This document shows positions 48,230 to 59,137 of a DNA stretch of 64,000 bases, one piece after another. Position 1 is the stretch's first letter. Each line of letters opens with the position of its first letter. The translations under genes and the position numbers were made by a program. Source of the stretch: Prolixibacteraceae bacterium. Lineage in GTDB: Bacteria > Bacteroidota > Bacteroidia > Bacteroidales > Prolixibacteraceae. The notes under the pieces were generated by a model, which was not told the origin of the DNA, ran no database searches, and worked only from the letters and a program-made list of their open reading frames with translations. The stretch spans positions 2,914,001-2,978,000 of the forward strand of contig CP081303.1 of assembly GCA_019720755.1 (NCBI GenBank), written 5' to 3'.

Positions 48230-48490
48230 TTACTTAGCTCTTTCAATAATTTCTACCAATCTCCATCCTTTTTTCTTACTTAAAGGACGAGTTTCCATAA
48301 CTTTTACGGTATCGCCGATATTACAATCGTTCTTATCGTCTTGAGCATACAATTTAGAAGTTTTATTTACGAATTTTCCGTAAATAGGGTGCTTCTCTTT
48401 GCGATGCACAGCAACTGTAATGGTTTTGTCCATTTTGTTACTAACGACAACTCCGATACGTTCTTTTCTAAGGTTCCTTTCCATCGTCAT
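48230..48490 (-). CDS. rpsQ: 30S ribosomal protein S17
   Basis: 86 residues with the OB fold ([26 protein letters not shown]). ATG 48484 two codons downstream is an equally good start. The gene follows rpmC by 5 bp. Confidence 0.97.
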   Translation of the reverse strand: MTMERNLRKERIGVVVSNKMDKTITVAVHRKEKHPIYGKFVNKTSKLYAQDDKNDCNIGDTVKVMETRPLSKKKGWRLVEIIERAK

Positions 48491-48495
48491 CCTTA

Positions 48496-48696
48496 TTACT
48501 TAGTTTCACTAATTTGACGTAGACGCAAGATCGTCTTCAAACGTGCAACAGTTCTGCGGCTTGCACGAATACTTTGCGGGTTGTCCACTGGACTAACCGC
48601 ATGATTCATCTCCATTCGAACCAATGCCTCAGATTCAGTTGCGATACGCTCTTGGATCTCTGCTGTACTTAATTCTTTAATTTCAGAAGTTTTCAT
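48496..48696 (-). CDS. rpmC: 50S ribosomal protein L29
   Basis: 66 residues of two antiparallel helices ([35 protein letters not shown]). L29 flanks the tunnel exit. Its start overlaps the rplP stop by one base. Confidence 0.97.
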   Translation of the reverse strand: MKTSEIKELSTAEIQERIATESEALVRMEMNHAVSPVDNPQSIRASRRTVARLKTILRLRQISETK

Positions 48697-49130
48697 TATT
48701 CTGCATTTGATGATTCAACAAAATCACGACGAACAACAAATTTTGTCGTCACAGGTAGCTTCTGAGCAGCTAAACGTAGTGCTTCTTTCGCAAGGTCAAA
48801 TGGTACACCATCAACCTCGATAATCATACGTCCAGGTGTAACAGGAGCAACAAACGCCTCTGGAGCACCTTTACCCTTACCCATACGAACCTCAGCAGGT
48901 TTCTTTGTAATAGGCTTATCTGGGAAAATACGAATCCAAATTTGTCCTTGACGTTGCATCTTTCTTGTTACGGCAATCCTCGCTGCTTCTATCTGACGCC
49001 CTGTAATCCATGAAGTCTGTAGTGACTTAATACCAAAAGTACCGAATGAAAGTTGGTTACCGCGTTGAGCGTTCCCCTTCATCCTTCCTTTTTGGACTCT
49101 TCTGAATTTTACTTTTTTAGGCTGTAACAT
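48696..49130 (-). CDS. rplP: 50S ribosomal protein L16
   Basis: 144 residues ([19 protein letters not shown] start, [18 protein letters not shown]). It helps position A-site tRNA in the large subunit. Confidence 0.98.
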   Translation of the reverse strand: MLQPKKVKFRRVQKGRMKGNAQRGNQLSFGTFGIKSLQTSWITGRQIEAARIAVTRKMQRQGQIWIRIFPDKPITKKPAEVRMGKGKGAPEAFVAPVTPGRMIIEVDGVPFDLAKEALRLAAQKLPVTTKFVVRRDFVESSNAE

Positions 49131-49158
49131 CCTTTACTAATCTTAGATAATTAACAAA

Positions 49159-49866
49159 TTACTTTCTACGCTTCTTAAAACCTCCGCGCTTATTACCACC
49201 ACGGTTATCGCGTGGAGCTTGTACTGGAGCAAGTTCAGGTTTTCCATAGATCTCGCCTTTGCAAATCCAAACTTTAACCCCTAAGAGTCCAGTTTTTGTC
49301 AATGCTTCAACAAGTGCATAGTCAATATTTGCTCTAAGTGTATGTAGAGGTGTTCTACCTTCTTTGTACATTTCCGAGCGTGCCATCTCAGCGCCATTAA
49401 GACGACCTGAAATCTGAACCTTAATACCTTCTGCTCCCATTCTCATTGCTGAAGAAATTGCCATCTTAACAGCACGGCGATAAGCGATACGGCCTTCGAT
49501 TTGGCGAGCGATATTTGTAGCTACAATCTTAGCATCAAGCTCTGGTCTCTTGATTTCAAAAATGTTGATCTGAACATCTTTTTTAGTGATCTTCTTAAGC
49601 TCTTCTTTAAGCTTATCTACTTCCTGACCACCTTTACCAATAATAATACCAGGGCGAGATGTTTGTACGGTAATAGTAATAAGCTTTAGAGTACGCTCAA
49701 TCATAATTTTTGAAATACTCGCTTTTGCCAAACGCGCATTCAAATACTTACGAATTTTAAAATCCTCGGCAAGCTTATCTCCGTAATCATTTCCTCCGAA
49801 CCAGTTTGAATCCCATCCTCGGATAAATCCCAATCGGTTTGCTATCGGATTAACTTTTTGTCCCAT
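49159..49866 (-). CDS. rpsC: 30S ribosomal protein S3
   Basis: 235 residues: [20 protein letters not shown] start, a KH domain ([17 protein letters not shown]) and a C-terminal domain, followed by a basic Gly/Arg/Lys tail ([15 protein letters not shown]). It forms part of the mRNA entry channel. Confidence 0.98.
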   Translation of the reverse strand: MGQKVNPIANRLGFIRGWDSNWFGGNDYGDKLAEDFKIRKYLNARLAKASISKIMIERTLKLITITVQTSRPGIIIGKGGQEVDKLKEELKKITKKDVQINIFEIKRPELDAKIVATNIARQIEGRIAYRRAVKMAISSAMRMGAEGIKVQISGRLNGAEMARSEMYKEGRTPLHTLRANIDYALVEALTKTGLLGVKVWICKGEIYGKPELAPVQAPRDNRGGNKRGGFKKRRK

Positions 49867-49876
49867 GTATTATTAT

Positions 49877-50284
49877 TTATTCTTCAACAACATTATTACT
49901 TGCTAAGCGAATAGTAACGTGGTTCGAACGCTTACGAATTCTGTGAGCACGTCCTTGAGGTGCTGGTTGAATTCGTTTCAATGAACGTCCACCATCCACG
50001 AACACTTCTTTAACATACAAATTACTCTCTTCCAAACGAACTCCTTCGTTTTTTGCCTGCCAATTAGCAATAGCAGAAAGAAGTAACTTCTCTACTTTTC
50101 TAGAAGCCTCTTTTGAAGAGAACTTCAAGATATCTAATGCGCGATTCACTTCTACACCACGAATCATATCCACTACCAAACGCATTTTGCGTGGCGAAGT
50201 AGGACAGTTACGCAACATAGCTGAATACTGTTGTTTTTTCGCTTCTTTAAGCTTTATCGCATTATTATGTTTTCTTGATCCCAT
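49877..50284 (-). CDS. rplV: 50S ribosomal protein L22
   Basis: 135 residues with [18 protein letters not shown] and the tunnel-lining hairpin [20 protein letters not shown]. About 20 residues longer than E. coli L22 at the N-terminus. Confidence 0.98.
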   Translation of the reverse strand: MGSRKHNNAIKLKEAKKQQYSAMLRNCPTSPRKMRLVVDMIRGVEVNRALDILKFSSKEASRKVEKLLLSAIANWQAKNEGVRLEESNLYVKEVFVDGGRSLKRIQPAPQGRAHRIRKRSNHVTIRLASNNVVEE

Positions 50285-50299
50285 CGTGATACAGATTTA

Positions 50300-50569
50300 C
50301 TATTTTTTCTTATTACCACCATGACCGCGGAAAGTACGCGTTGGAGCAAATTCTCCAAATTTATGTCCCACCATATTCTCTGTCACATAAACTGGAATAA
50401 ATTTGTTTCCATTATGCACTGCAACAGTATGTCCGACATAATCCGGAGAAATCATTGAGCTACGCGCCCAAGTCTTTACAACGGTCTTTTTACCTGACTC
50501 ATTCAATGCTGCAACCTTCTTATCAAGGTTAACATCAATAAAAGGTCCTTTTTTTAATGAACGACTCAT
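50300..50569 (-). CDS. rpsS: 30S ribosomal protein S19
   Basis: 89 residues: [19 protein letters not shown] start and [20 protein letters not shown] at the C-terminus. It sits in the 30S head with S13. Confidence 0.98.
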   Translation of the reverse strand: MSRSLKKGPFIDVNLDKKVAALNESGKKTVVKTWARSSMISPDYVGHTVAVHNGNKFIPVYVTENMVGHKFGEFAPTRTFRGHGGNKKK

Positions 50570-50591
50570 AACTTGTACTTACTTTTGCCGA

Positions 50592-51416
50592 TTACTTCTT
50601 TCTTTTTTCTACAATATACTTATTCGAAGCTTTTTTCTTCGAACGAGTTTTGAAGCCTTTAGCCAATAGACCCGTACGTGATCTTGGGTGACCTCCAGAC
50701 TGACGTCCTTCACCACCACCCATTGGGTGATCAACTGGGTTCATTGCCACACCACGAACTCGTGGACGGCGTCCCAACCAACGTGAGCGTCCCGCTTTTC
50801 CTGAACGCTCTAACGCGTGATCCGAATTACTTACTGCTCCAATTGTAGCACGACATGTAGTAAGTACCATACGAGACTCGCCCGAAGGTAATTTTACAAT
50901 AGCATATCTGCCTTCACGTGAAGTCAATTGTGCATATGATCCCGCTGAACGAGCCATAACACCACCTTGACCAGGATGAAGCTCAATATTATGAATAATA
51001 GTTCCAAGAGGAATATTTGATAGAGGAAGAGTGTTTCCTACTTCAGGAGCTACATCATCACCAGACATCAACTGTTGTCCAACAGCTAATTTGTTTGGTG
51101 CTAAAATATAGCGCTTCTCACCATCAGCATAAACCAACAACGCGATACGCGCAGTACGGTTTGGATCATACTGAATAGATTGAACTGTCGCAGGGATACC
51201 GTCTTTATCTCTTGTAAAATCGATAACACGATATTTTCTCTTATGCCCTCCACCTATATACCTCATTGTCATCTTTCCAGAGCTATTACGACCTCCGGAT
51301 TTCTTCATGGGCTTCAACAATGATTTCTCAGGTGTGTCAGTGGTAATCGTATCAAAAACACCAACGATCTTGTGTCTCTGACCGGGAGTTACAGGTTTAA
51401 ACTTTCTTACTGCCAT
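50592..51416 (-). CDS. rplB: 50S ribosomal protein L2
   Basis: 274 residues with the conserved [20 protein letters not shown] end that lies near the peptidyl-transferase centre. Confidence 0.98.
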   Translation of the reverse strand: MAVRKFKPVTPGQRHKIVGVFDTITTDTPEKSLLKPMKKSGGRNSSGKMTMRYIGGGHKRKYRVIDFTRDKDGIPATVQSIQYDPNRTARIALLVYADGEKRYILAPNKLAVGQQLMSGDDVAPEVGNTLPLSNIPLGTIIHNIELHPGQGGVMARSAGSYAQLTSREGRYAIVKLPSGESRMVLTTCRATIGAVSNSDHALERSGKAGRSRWLGRRPRVRGVAMNPVDHPMGGGEGRQSGGHPRSRTGLLAKGFKTRSKKKASNKYIVEKRKK

Positions 51417-51422
51417 TTCCTA

Positions 51423-51713
51423 TTAAATATTGCTGTAAAAATCAATTACGCCACCTTCTTTTAAGGTAACGATCGCCTTCTTAAAAGATGCAGTTTTACC
51501 GTTTTGCACACCAGTTTTGGTGTAACGCATCTTACGCTTTCCTGCATAAACCATAGTATTAACAGAGTCAACTTCAACCCCATACATAGCTTCTATGGCT
51601 CTTTTGATCTGGCCTTTATCTGCACTCTTCAAAACAACGAAACCGTAAGAGTTCAAAGTCTCTTGCTGCTCCGTCATTTTTTCTGTTACTATAGGTCGAA
51701 CTAAAACATTCAT
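51423..51713 (-). CDS. rplW: 50S ribosomal protein L23
   Basis: 96 residues (LVRPIVTEKMT start, RAIEAMYGVEVDSVNTMVY). It is the docking site for SRP and trigger factor at the tunnel exit. Confidence 0.97.
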   Translation of the reverse strand: MNVLVRPIVTEKMTEQQETLNSYGFVVLKSADKGQIKRAIEAMYGVEVDSVNTMVYAGKRKMRYTKTGVQNGKTASFKKAIVTLKEGGVIDFYSNI

Positions 51714-51724
51714 TGCCTAAATCG

Positions 51725-52354
51725 TTAAATATTAAATACTTCCTCCAACTTATTCACAGAACTTTCTACGAAAAAGATGTTTTTCGCACGTAGAACATCG
51801 TAAGTATTCAAGTCAGATACTACAATAACATCTACATTCTGTAAATTTCTGGTCGACAAATATATGTTTTTATTTGCATCAGATAAAACAATTAACGACT
51901 TTTTATCATTAATATTCAAATTCTTCTGCAAAGAAACCATTTCTTTCGTCTTTGGAGACTCAAAAGTAAAATCTTCTAGAACTTTAATAGCTCCCTCGCT
52001 TGCCTTATATGTTAAAGCAGATTTACGAGCTAAAACTTTCACTTTCTTATTCAACTTGAAACCATAGTTTCTTGGACGAGGCCCGAAAGCACGTCCACCA
52101 CCACGGAAAACTGGAGACTTGATACTACCCGCACGAGCAGTACCAGTACCTTTTTGTTTTTTGATCTTTCTTGTTGAACCAGAAATATCAGCGCGCTCTT
52201 TAGACTTATGAGTCCCTTGACGTTGATTAGCCAAGAACTGTTTTACATCCAAATAGATCGAGTGATCATTTGGTTCGATAGCGAAGATCGCATCATTTAA
52301 TTCAACTTTGCGACCTGTCTCTTGTCCTGCTAGATTTAATACACTAATTTCCAT
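51725..52354 (-). CDS. rplD: 50S ribosomal protein L4
   Basis: 209 residues with the tunnel-reaching loop ([33 protein letters not shown]). In E. coli L4 represses the S10 operon; no equivalent leader was identified. It overlaps the rplC stop by one base. Confidence 0.97.
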   Translation of the reverse strand: MEISVLNLAGQETGRKVELNDAIFAIEPNDHSIYLDVKQFLANQRQGTHKSKERADISGSTRKIKKQKGTGTARAGSIKSPVFRGGGRAFGPRPRNYGFKLNKKVKVLARKSALTYKASEGAIKVLEDFTFESPKTKEMVSLQKNLNINDKKSLIVLSDANKNIYLSTRNLQNVDVIVVSDLNTYDVLRAKNIFFVESSVNKLEEVFNI

Positions 52355-52971
52355 TACTGCTCAATTATTAAGTAAGACCCTTTAGCTCCAGGAACGGAAC
52401 CTTTAACAATTAACAAGTTACTCTCAGGTATTACTTTCAAAACTTTCAAGCTTTCAACCTTAACAGTCTTGCCACCATCACGACCTGCCATACGCATACC
52501 TTTAAATACACGTGCTGGGTAAGAAGCCGCTCCAATAGAACCTGGTGCTCTCAAACGGTTATGCTGACCGTGAGTAGCTTGACCTACTCCAGCGAAACCA
52601 TGACGCTTAACTACACCTTGAAAACCTTTACCTTTAGAGATACCTGAAACGTCAACCCATCCATCTGTACTAAATACATCAAGGGTTACAACATCACCAA
52701 GCTGAAAATCCATACCTTCTGCAGAAAACTCAACTACCTTTTTCTTAGGAGCAGTGTTCGCTTTTTTAGCGTGACCTTGCTCTGCTTTAGTAGCATGCTT
52801 CTCTTTTTTGTCCTCAAAACCCAACTGAACAGCAGCATAACCATCTACTTCTTCAGTACGAACCTGAGTTACAACACAAGGACCAGCCTCAATCACAGTG
52901 CATGGAATATTCTTCCCCTCAACACTGAATACGGAAGTCATTCCGATTTTTTTTCCAATTAATCCAGACAT
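52354..52971 (-). CDS. rplC: 50S ribosomal protein L3
   Basis: 205 residues: [15 protein letters not shown] start and [16 protein letters not shown], the region modified by PrmB in proteobacteria. A lysine-rich insertion near residues 55-78 is typical of Bacteroidota. Confidence 0.98.
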   Translation of the reverse strand: MSGLIGKKIGMTSVFSVEGKNIPCTVIEAGPCVVTQVRTEEVDGYAAVQLGFEDKKEKHATKAEQGHAKKANTAPKKKVVEFSAEGMDFQLGDVVTLDVFSTDGWVDVSGISKGKGFQGVVKRHGFAGVGQATHGQHNRLRAPGSIGAASYPARVFKGMRMAGRDGGKTVKVESLKVLKVIPESNLLIVKGSVPGAKGSYLIIEQ

Positions 52972-52994
52972 AATTCTTTAATTGTCTAAAATTA

Positions 52995-53300
52995 TTAAAG
53001 TTTAATTTCTACTTCAACACCACTTGGCAACTCAAGTTTCATAAGTGCATCAATGGTTTTTGCAGTAGAACTGTAAATGTCGATCAAACGCTTGTAAGTT
53101 GACAACTCAAACTGCTCACGTGATTTCTTGTTCACGAAAGTTGAACGCAAAACAGTAAAGATACGTTTGTGTGTTGGAAGTGGAATAGGACCACTAACTA
53201 CAGCACCAGTAGTTTTAACTGTTTTAACAATCTTCTCAGCTGATTTGTCTACAAGATTGTGATCGTAAGACTTTAATTTAATCCTGATTCTTTGACTCAT
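52995..53300 (-). CDS. rpsJ: 30S ribosomal protein S10
   Basis: 101 residues ([38 protein letters not shown]). It follows fusA by 21 bp, so the str and S10 operons appear fused here; tuf is absent between them. Confidence 0.98.
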   Translation of the reverse strand: MSQRIRIKLKSYDHNLVDKSAEKIVKTVKTTGAVVSGPIPLPTHKRIFTVLRSTFVNKKSREQFELSTYKRLIDIYSSTAKTIDALMKLELPSGVEVEIKL

Positions 53301-53321
53301 TTCGAGATAAATTACTATATA

Positions 53322-55430
53322 TTACAACAAATCTGTTCGACCTTTCACATTCTCCAACACCTCAATTGCGATGTTCTTTGGTACCTCCTCATAATGAGAG
53401 AAAGTCATTGAAGAAGTTGCACGACCAGAAGACAATGAACGCAAAGTAGTTACATAACCGAATTGCTCTGAAAGAGGCACTTTTGCCTTCAATACACGAG
53501 CAGTACCACGAGAATCCATGCTCTCTACTTGACCACGACGGCGGTTTAAGTCAGAGATAATATCACCCATATACTCTTCAGGAGTAACAATTTCTAGTGC
53601 CATCATTGGCTCCAATAATGCTGGAGAAGCTTGAGATGCAGCACTCTTAAATGCTTGACGACCTACCAATTCGAAAGACAACTGATCTGAATCGACCTGG
53701 TGGAAAGATCCATCATAAAGAGTCACTTTTAAACTCTCAACAGGATAACCAGCCAAAGGACCATTCGCCATAGCCTCTTCGAAACCTTTCTTTACAGATG
53801 GGATAAATTCCTTAGGAATAGTACCACCCTTAATTTTATCCACGAACTCAAGACCAACAAAAGTCTCATCTTCAACAGGTGCTACACGCACATGAATATC
53901 CGCAAATTTACCACGTCCACCCGACTGCTTTTTGAATGTTTCACGCAAAGCAACTTCTGAACGAATAGTTTCTTTATATGATACTTGTGGTTCACCTTGA
54001 TTACATTCCACCTTAAACTCACGCTTAAGACGATCAATAATAATCTCCAAGTGAAGCTCACCCATACCACGGATAATAGTTTGTCCTGAATCTTCATCAG
54101 TATTAACCTGGAAAGTTGGATCTTCTTCAGAAAGCTTAGCAAGCCCCATACCCATCTTATCCATATCCTTTTGAGTCTTAGGCTCAATTGCTACACCGAT
54201 CACAGGATCAGGGAAAGTCATCTGCTCAAGAACCATTGGAGCATCCAATGCACACAATGTATCTCCTGTACGAATGTCTTTAAATCCTACTGCAGCACAG
54301 ATATCACCAGCCTCAATTTTCTCTCTTGCCTCTTGCTTGTTTGAGTGCATTTGGAAAAGACGAGAAATACGCTCTTTCTTTCCAGTACGTGCATTAAACA
54401 CATAAGAACCTGAATCAATAACACCAGAGTACACACGAATAAAACACAAGCGACCTACGAATGGGTCAGTTGCAATTTTAAATGCCAATGCAGACAAAGG
54501 CTCAGTAGCATCTGGTTTACGAGTAATTTCAGAATCATCATCCAAAGAAGTACCTACAGTCTCCCCTTTATCAAGTGGAGATGGCAAATACAAACAAACA
54601 GCATCTAGAAGAGTCTGAACACCTTTGTTTTTGAATGAAGAACCACACATCATTGGAACTACATCTCCAGCAATAGTAGCTTTACGAATCACATCATACA
54701 TCATCTCTTCAGTGATGCTATCAGGATCTTCAAAGAAACGCTCCATCAAAGCTTCATCCTGAACAGCTACAGCTTCAACCAACATTTCTCTATATTCATT
54801 AGCTTGATCCACCATATCAGCAGGAATCTCCTCAACAGAGTAATCCGCTCCCATAGTTTCATCATGCCAAACAATTGCTTTCATTTTCACAAGGTCAACA
54901 ATCCCTTTGAAAGTCTCTTCAGAACCAATAGGCAACTGAATAGCCACAGGATTTGCACCTAATTTAGTTTTAACATCATTAATAACGTTAAAAAAATCGG
55001 CACCAGAACGGTCCATCTTGTTTACGTAAGCAATCTTAGGCACACCGTACTTATCAGCTTGACGCCAAACAGTCTCTGATTGAGCCTCAACACCACCAAC
55101 AGCACAGAATGTAGCTACTGTACCATCCAAAACACGTAATGAACGCTCTACTTCAACAGTAAAGTCAACGTGACCCGGAGTATCGATGATATTAATCTGG
55201 TGCGTGTCACCGGCATAATTCCACTCAGTATATGTCGCAGCAGAAGTAATAGTAATACCACGCTCCTGCTCTTGCTCCATCCAATCCATTGTAGCTGCAC
55301 CATCGTGCACCTCACCAATTTTGTGAGTTCTACCAGTATAGAACAAAATACGTTCTGTAGTGGTAGTCTTACCAGCATCAATGTGAGCCATGATACCGAT
55401 ATTTCTAGTAAATTTTAAATCTCTAGCCAT
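53322..55430 (-). CDS. fusA: Elongation factor G
   Basis: 702 residues with all GTPase motifs intact: [10 protein letters not shown] (G1), [11 protein letters not shown] (G2), DTPGHVDF with the catalytic His (G3) and NKMDRSG (G4), then domains II-V. It is the GTP-driven translocase of the ribosome. Contrast with the paralogue at 56920-59073. Confidence 0.98.
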   Translation of the reverse strand: MARDLKFTRNIGIMAHIDAGKTTTTERILFYTGRTHKIGEVHDGAATMDWMEQEQERGITITSAATYTEWNYAGDTHQINIIDTPGHVDFTVEVERSLRVLDGTVATFCAVGGVEAQSETVWRQADKYGVPKIAYVNKMDRSGADFFNVINDVKTKLGANPVAIQLPIGSEETFKGIVDLVKMKAIVWHDETMGADYSVEEIPADMVDQANEYREMLVEAVAVQDEALMERFFEDPDSITEEMMYDVIRKATIAGDVVPMMCGSSFKNKGVQTLLDAVCLYLPSPLDKGETVGTSLDDDSEITRKPDATEPLSALAFKIATDPFVGRLCFIRVYSGVIDSGSYVFNARTGKKERISRLFQMHSNKQEAREKIEAGDICAAVGFKDIRTGDTLCALDAPMVLEQMTFPDPVIGVAIEPKTQKDMDKMGMGLAKLSEEDPTFQVNTDEDSGQTIIRGMGELHLEIIIDRLKREFKVECNQGEPQVSYKETIRSEVALRETFKKQSGGRGKFADIHVRVAPVEDETFVGLEFVDKIKGGTIPKEFIPSVKKGFEEAMANGPLAGYPVESLKVTLYDGSFHQVDSDQLSFELVGRQAFKSAASQASPALLEPMMALEIVTPEEYMGDIISDLNRRRGQVESMDSRGTARVLKAKVPLSEQFGYVTTLRSLSSGRATSSMTFSHYEEVPKNIAIEVLENVKGRTDLL

Positions 55431-55465
55431 TATATACTTATTGTATAAATAGATTCAACCAACAA

Positions 55466-55942
55466 TTAGAAACGGAAATGAGCAAACGCACGGTTAGCCT
55501 CTGCCATTCTATGAGTATCTTCTCTTTTCTTATAAGCTCCACCCTCTTCGTTGAACGCAGCCATAATCTCAGCAGCCAATTTATCGGCCATTGTTTTACC
55601 TGAACGCTTACGAGCAAACAAAATCAAGTTTTTAACTCCGATAGCCAATTTACGTTCTGGACGAATCTCCATTGGCACCTGGAATGTAGAACCACCAACA
55701 CGACGGCTCTTAACCTCAACACCAGGAGTAATATTTTGGATTGCTTTTTTCCAAATCTCTAGTGAAGACAATTCTTCATTTTTCATGCGACTATCAACAA
55801 TGTCAAGTGCATCATAAAAAATGCGGAATGCCACACTTTTCTTACCATCTTGCATCAAGTCATTAACGAACCTAGTTACCATGGTATCGTTAAATTTTGG
55901 ATCCGGTAAAAGGACCCTCTTTTTTGGTTTTGACTTTCTCAT
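55466..55942 (-). CDS. rpsG: 30S ribosomal protein S7
   Basis: 158 residues ([19 protein letters not shown] start, [22 protein letters not shown] end). S7 nucleates the 30S head and in E. coli regulates the str operon by binding the rpsL-rpsG junction. Confidence 0.98.
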   Translation of the reverse strand: MRKSKPKKRVLLPDPKFNDTMVTRFVNDLMQDGKKSVAFRIFYDALDIVDSRMKNEELSSLEIWKKAIQNITPGVEVKSRRVGGSTFQVPMEIRPERKLAIGVKNLILFARKRSGKTMADKLAAEIMAAFNEEGGAYKKREDTHRMAEANRAFAHFRF

Positions 55943-56135
55943 CTTTTAGCTAAAATGTTTGTGTTATTCGAATTGGCTGTTAAGCTTCAGGCAGCCTACC
56001 TTTCTATAAATCTTTGAAACCAGAACGGAAATCAAACCCTTACTCAACCAAACCACTAACAAACAACTAAGATTTTAAATAAATTACAGTTTCAACACAC
56101 TGTCGAAACAACTTTTTTAAATCCTAATCTAGAAA
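55943..56135 (-). promoter_or_regulatory. Long rpsL-rpsG intercistronic region
   Basis: 193 bp without a gene, far longer than any other gap in the superoperon. The E. coli S7 repressor site occupies the same junction, so a regulatory RNA structure or an internal promoter is plausible. No clear TAnnTTTG box or T-run terminator was found. Confidence 0.35.
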
Positions 56136-56513
56136 TTACTTCTTCTTAGGTCTTTTCGCTCCATACTTAGAACGACGCTGAAGACGTCCCTCAACACCTG
56201 CTGTATCTAACGCACCACGAACTAAGTGATAACGCACACCTGGTAAGTCTTTAACACGACCACCACGTACCAATACGATTGAGTGTTCTTGCAAGTTGTG
56301 TCCTTCTCCTGGAATATAAGCGTTCACTTCTTTTCCGTTTGTTAGACGAACCCTTGCAACTTTTCTCATTGCTGAGTTTGGCTTCTTAGGAGTAGTTGTA
56401 TACACACGCACACAAACCCCGCGACGCTGTGGACAAGCATCCAACGCTGGAGATTTGCTATTCTCCACTTTGCTTGTACGTCCTTTACGTACTAACTGTT
56501 GAATAGTAGGCAT
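56136..56513 (-). CDS. rpsL: 30S ribosomal protein S12
   Basis: 125 residues with the decoding-centre motifs [17 protein letters not shown] and [17 protein letters not shown]. Streptomycin-resistance positions carry the sensitive-type lysines (PKKPNS). It is the first gene of the superoperon. Confidence 0.98.
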   Translation of the reverse strand: MPTIQQLVRKGRTSKVENSKSPALDACPQRRGVCVRVYTTTPKKPNSAMRKVARVRLTNGKEVNAYIPGEGHNLQEHSIVLVRGGRVKDLPGVRYHLVRGALDTAGVEGRLQRRSKYGAKRPKKK

Positions 56514-56919
56514 AAAATTTAATCTTTATTAAACTATAAGTTTTAAAATTAAAACGGCAGTGATACACTTTAAACAAAAGTAGTTGAAAACACAACACAC
56601 TTCTGCATGTCTCACTAAGCCAAAAATCGAGGGGCAAAACTACTAATTTCCAAGACAAAAACACAGCTTTTCTAAAAAAAAGATCATTTTTCTCTATTTT
56701 TTTCTATATTAATGGGTAATAAATCACCAGTCAAGCACAATTTTCCCATCAAACATGCACAAATCTTCTTAAGATACATTTGTTTTCTCAAACGAAAAGC
56801 CACTCGTAACATGCTGTTAAACAGATCAAAGTAACAACACAAAAATAAACAATTAAGTTCTTCTTTATGTAACTTTAGTCACATGTAACAAATAGTATCA
56901 ACCTTAAATACATTTGGCT
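56514..56919. other. Divergent promoter region between rpsL and the EF-G paralogue
   Basis: 406 bp of AT-rich sequence with no ORF of note. It must hold the main ribosomal promoter (minus) and that of the EF-G paralogue (plus). A -7-like box for rpsL is listed separately. On the plus strand TACATTTG (56909-56916) is adjacent to the ATG and too close to act in a usual leader-bearing transcript. Confidence 0.6.
56575..56582 (-). promoter_or_regulatory. Candidate -7 box of the ribosomal superoperon
   Basis: TACTTTTG on the minus strand, 61 bp before the rpsL start, fits TAnnTTTG. No TTTG is found at the proper distance upstream. Confidence 0.3.
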
Positions 56920-59073
56920 ATGAAAACATACAAAACATCAGACATCCGAAACCTAACCTTGATTGGTGGTTCCGGATCAGGTAAAACGACCCTATGTGAA
57001 TCTATGTTATTCGAAGGAGGAGTGATCAAACGAAGAGGATCAGTTCAACAACAAAACACTGCATCAGACCACACCACTGTCGAACACGAATACCGCAACT
57101 CTGTTTTTAGCTCAGTATTGTTTACGGAATACAACGATAGAAAACTAAATATCATCGATACTCCAGGTATGGATGACTTTGTCGGAAACGTGATTCCAGC
57201 ATTGAGAGTAGCAGCAACGGGCATAATGGTGATTAATGCTCCTGAAGGTATTGAGGTTGGAACTGAAATTGCAACACGACAAGCAAAGAAATTCGAAACA
57301 CCAATAATTTTTGCAATAAATCATCTTGATAAACCTGAGATACATTGGGAATCTCTTATCGCCGATCTTAATCAAGGATACCAAAACCACATTGCTCAAA
57401 TTCAGTACCCGGTAAAAACAGGAGAAGGTTTTCACAAAGTGGTAGATGTTTTGAAAATGAAACTTTATCAATGGGGAACAGATGGAGGAGAACCAGAGAT
57501 TCTTGATATCCCTGATTCAGAAATAGAGAAAGCCAACGAGCTACATAACGAGCTCGTAGAAAAAGCTGCTGAGAACGATGAAGCATTGATGGAGCTCTAC
57601 TTCGAAAAAGGTTCTCTTACTGAAAATGAGATGAGAGAAGGGATAAAAAAAGGGATGCTTTCAAGAGAACTATACCCCCTATTCTGTATCTGCTCTGAGA
57701 AAGATATGGGAGTTCGCAGACTAATGGAATTTATCTGCAATGTAGCGCCAGCGCCAAATGAATTGAAACCCAAAGAGACCATTGATGGCAAAAAAGTTGT
57801 CGTAGACGAAAACGAAAAAACATCTCTTTTCTTCTTTAAAACATCCGTGGAATCGCATGTAGGTGAGATAAGTTACTTCAAAGTAAACTCAGGAACACTT
57901 AAAGAAGGAGACGAACTTCTAAACACGACAACTGAAAACAAAGAAAAGATAAGTCAGCTATACGTATCTGCAGGAAAAGACAGAACAAGAGTTTCTCAAC
58001 TTCACGCAGGAGATATTGGAGCAACAGTAAAATTAAAAGAGACAAAAACAGATCACACACTATGTGACAAAAGTGAAAACTATAAATTTAGAAATCTAAG
58101 ATTCCCTAAACCTCGATACACAACTGCTATCAGAGCGGTGAATGAATCTGATGACGAAAAAGTTGCTGAAATTCTTCAGAAATTAGCACAAGAGGACCCA
58201 ACATGGCAGATAGAATATGCTAAAGAGTTGAAACAACTATTAGTTCACGGACAAGGAGAATATCATATAAACACCCTTAAGTGGTACTTCGACCACATTT
58301 ACAAAGTGGAGATATCACTAGAAAGACCTAGAATATCCTACAGAGAGACAATTACCAAACCTGCTACCGCGAATTACAGACATAAAAAACAATCTGGAGG
58401 TTCAGGTCAATTTGGAGAGGTGCACTTAATCATCGAACCATATACGGAAGGAGTAGATCCTAAAAAGAGCTTTAAGTTTGGTGAGAAGGAGATTAAACTT
58501 AACATTAGAGGTAAAGAAGAGCATCCTCTTAAGTGGGGTGGTAAATTGATATTCTGTAACTGTATAGTCGGGGGGGTCATCGATGCAAGATTCTTACCAG
58601 CAATACTAAAGGGAATTATGGAAAAGATGGACCAAGGACCTCTTACTGGTAGTTATGCTCGCGATATCATTGTTTATGTCTATGACGGCAAAATGCACCC
58701 TGTCGATTCAAATGAAATTTCATTTAAAATAGCAGGTAGAACCGCATTTAGTCAAGCATTCAAAGAAGCAGCACCTAAAATCCTAGAACCTGTATATAAC
58801 ATTCAAGTACATGTCCCTTCGGATAAAATGGGTGACGTAATGAGCGATTTACAGAGTCGTAGAGCTCTGATTCTTGGAATGGAATCTAGTGGCAACTATG
58901 AGGTAATCAATGCTCAAATCCCATTAAAAGAGACCTATAAATACTCAACAGCACTTAGTTCACTTACAAATGGACGTGCTATGTTTTCCATGGAGTTTGC
59001 ACAATATGAAAAGATGCAAGCAGACGTACAGAAACAGATCCTTGAAGAGCACGAAGAGCTCGAAACAGTATAA
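56920..59073 (+). CDS. EF-G paralogue with altered GTPase motifs (EF-G2-like)
   Basis: 717 residues from ATG 56920; a TTG two codons upstream is less likely. The five-domain EF-G layout is kept, including domain IV-V phrases (SGGSGQFGEVH, GDVMSDLQSRRALILGME). The GTPase site is changed: G1 is GGSGSGKT (16-23), the RGIT switch I motif is replaced by YRNS, the catalytic His of DTPGH is Met84 (DTPGMDDF), and NKxD is NHLD (134-137). Bacteroides thetaiotaomicron has an EF-G2 reported to support translocation without GTP hydrolysis and to be induced in starvation via the regulator Cur; this looks like that type. Confidence 0.9.
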   Translation: MKTYKTSDIRNLTLIGGSGSGKTTLCESMLFEGGVIKRRGSVQQQNTASDHTTVEHEYRNSVFSSVLFTEYNDRKLNIIDTPGMDDFVGNVIPALRVAATGIMVINAPEGIEVGTEIATRQAKKFETPIIFAINHLDKPEIHWESLIADLNQGYQNHIAQIQYPVKTGEGFHKVVDVLKMKLYQWGTDGGEPEILDIPDSEIEKANELHNELVEKAAENDEALMELYFEKGSLTENEMREGIKKGMLSRELYPLFCICSEKDMGVRRLMEFICNVAPAPNELKPKETIDGKKVVVDENEKTSLFFFKTSVESHVGEISYFKVNSGTLKEGDELLNTTTENKEKISQLYVSAGKDRTRVSQLHAGDIGATVKLKETKTDHTLCDKSENYKFRNLRFPKPRYTTAIRAVNESDDEKVAEILQKLAQEDPTWQIEYAKELKQLLVHGQGEYHINTLKWYFDHIYKVEISLERPRISYRETITKPATANYRHKKQSGGSGQFGEVHLIIEPYTEGVDPKKSFKFGEKEIKLNIRGKEEHPLKWGGKLIFCNCIVGGVIDARFLPAILKGIMEKMDQGPLTGSYARDIIVYVYDGKMHPVDSNEISFKIAGRTAFSQAFKEAAPKILEPVYNIQVHVPSDKMGDVMSDLQSRRALILGMESSGNYEVINAQIPLKETYKYSTALSSLTNGRAMFSMEFAQYEKMQADVQKQILEEHEELETV

Positions 59074-59103
59074 GAGATCTATTTAGCTACAATTAAATTA
59101 CAT

Positions 59104-59137
59104 AAGGTGTGTCTTCAAAAGACACACCTTCTTTTTT
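59104..59137 (+). terminator. Intrinsic terminator after the EF-G paralogue
   Basis: An 11-bp perfect stem (AAGGTGTGTCT) with a short loop is followed by six Ts. Confidence 0.92.

Noticed and set aside
53882-54187. 101-codon ORF inside fusA and similar long antisense or frame-shifted ORFs in the ribosomal genes
   Set aside because: They lie entirely within strongly conserved genes and have no features of their own.
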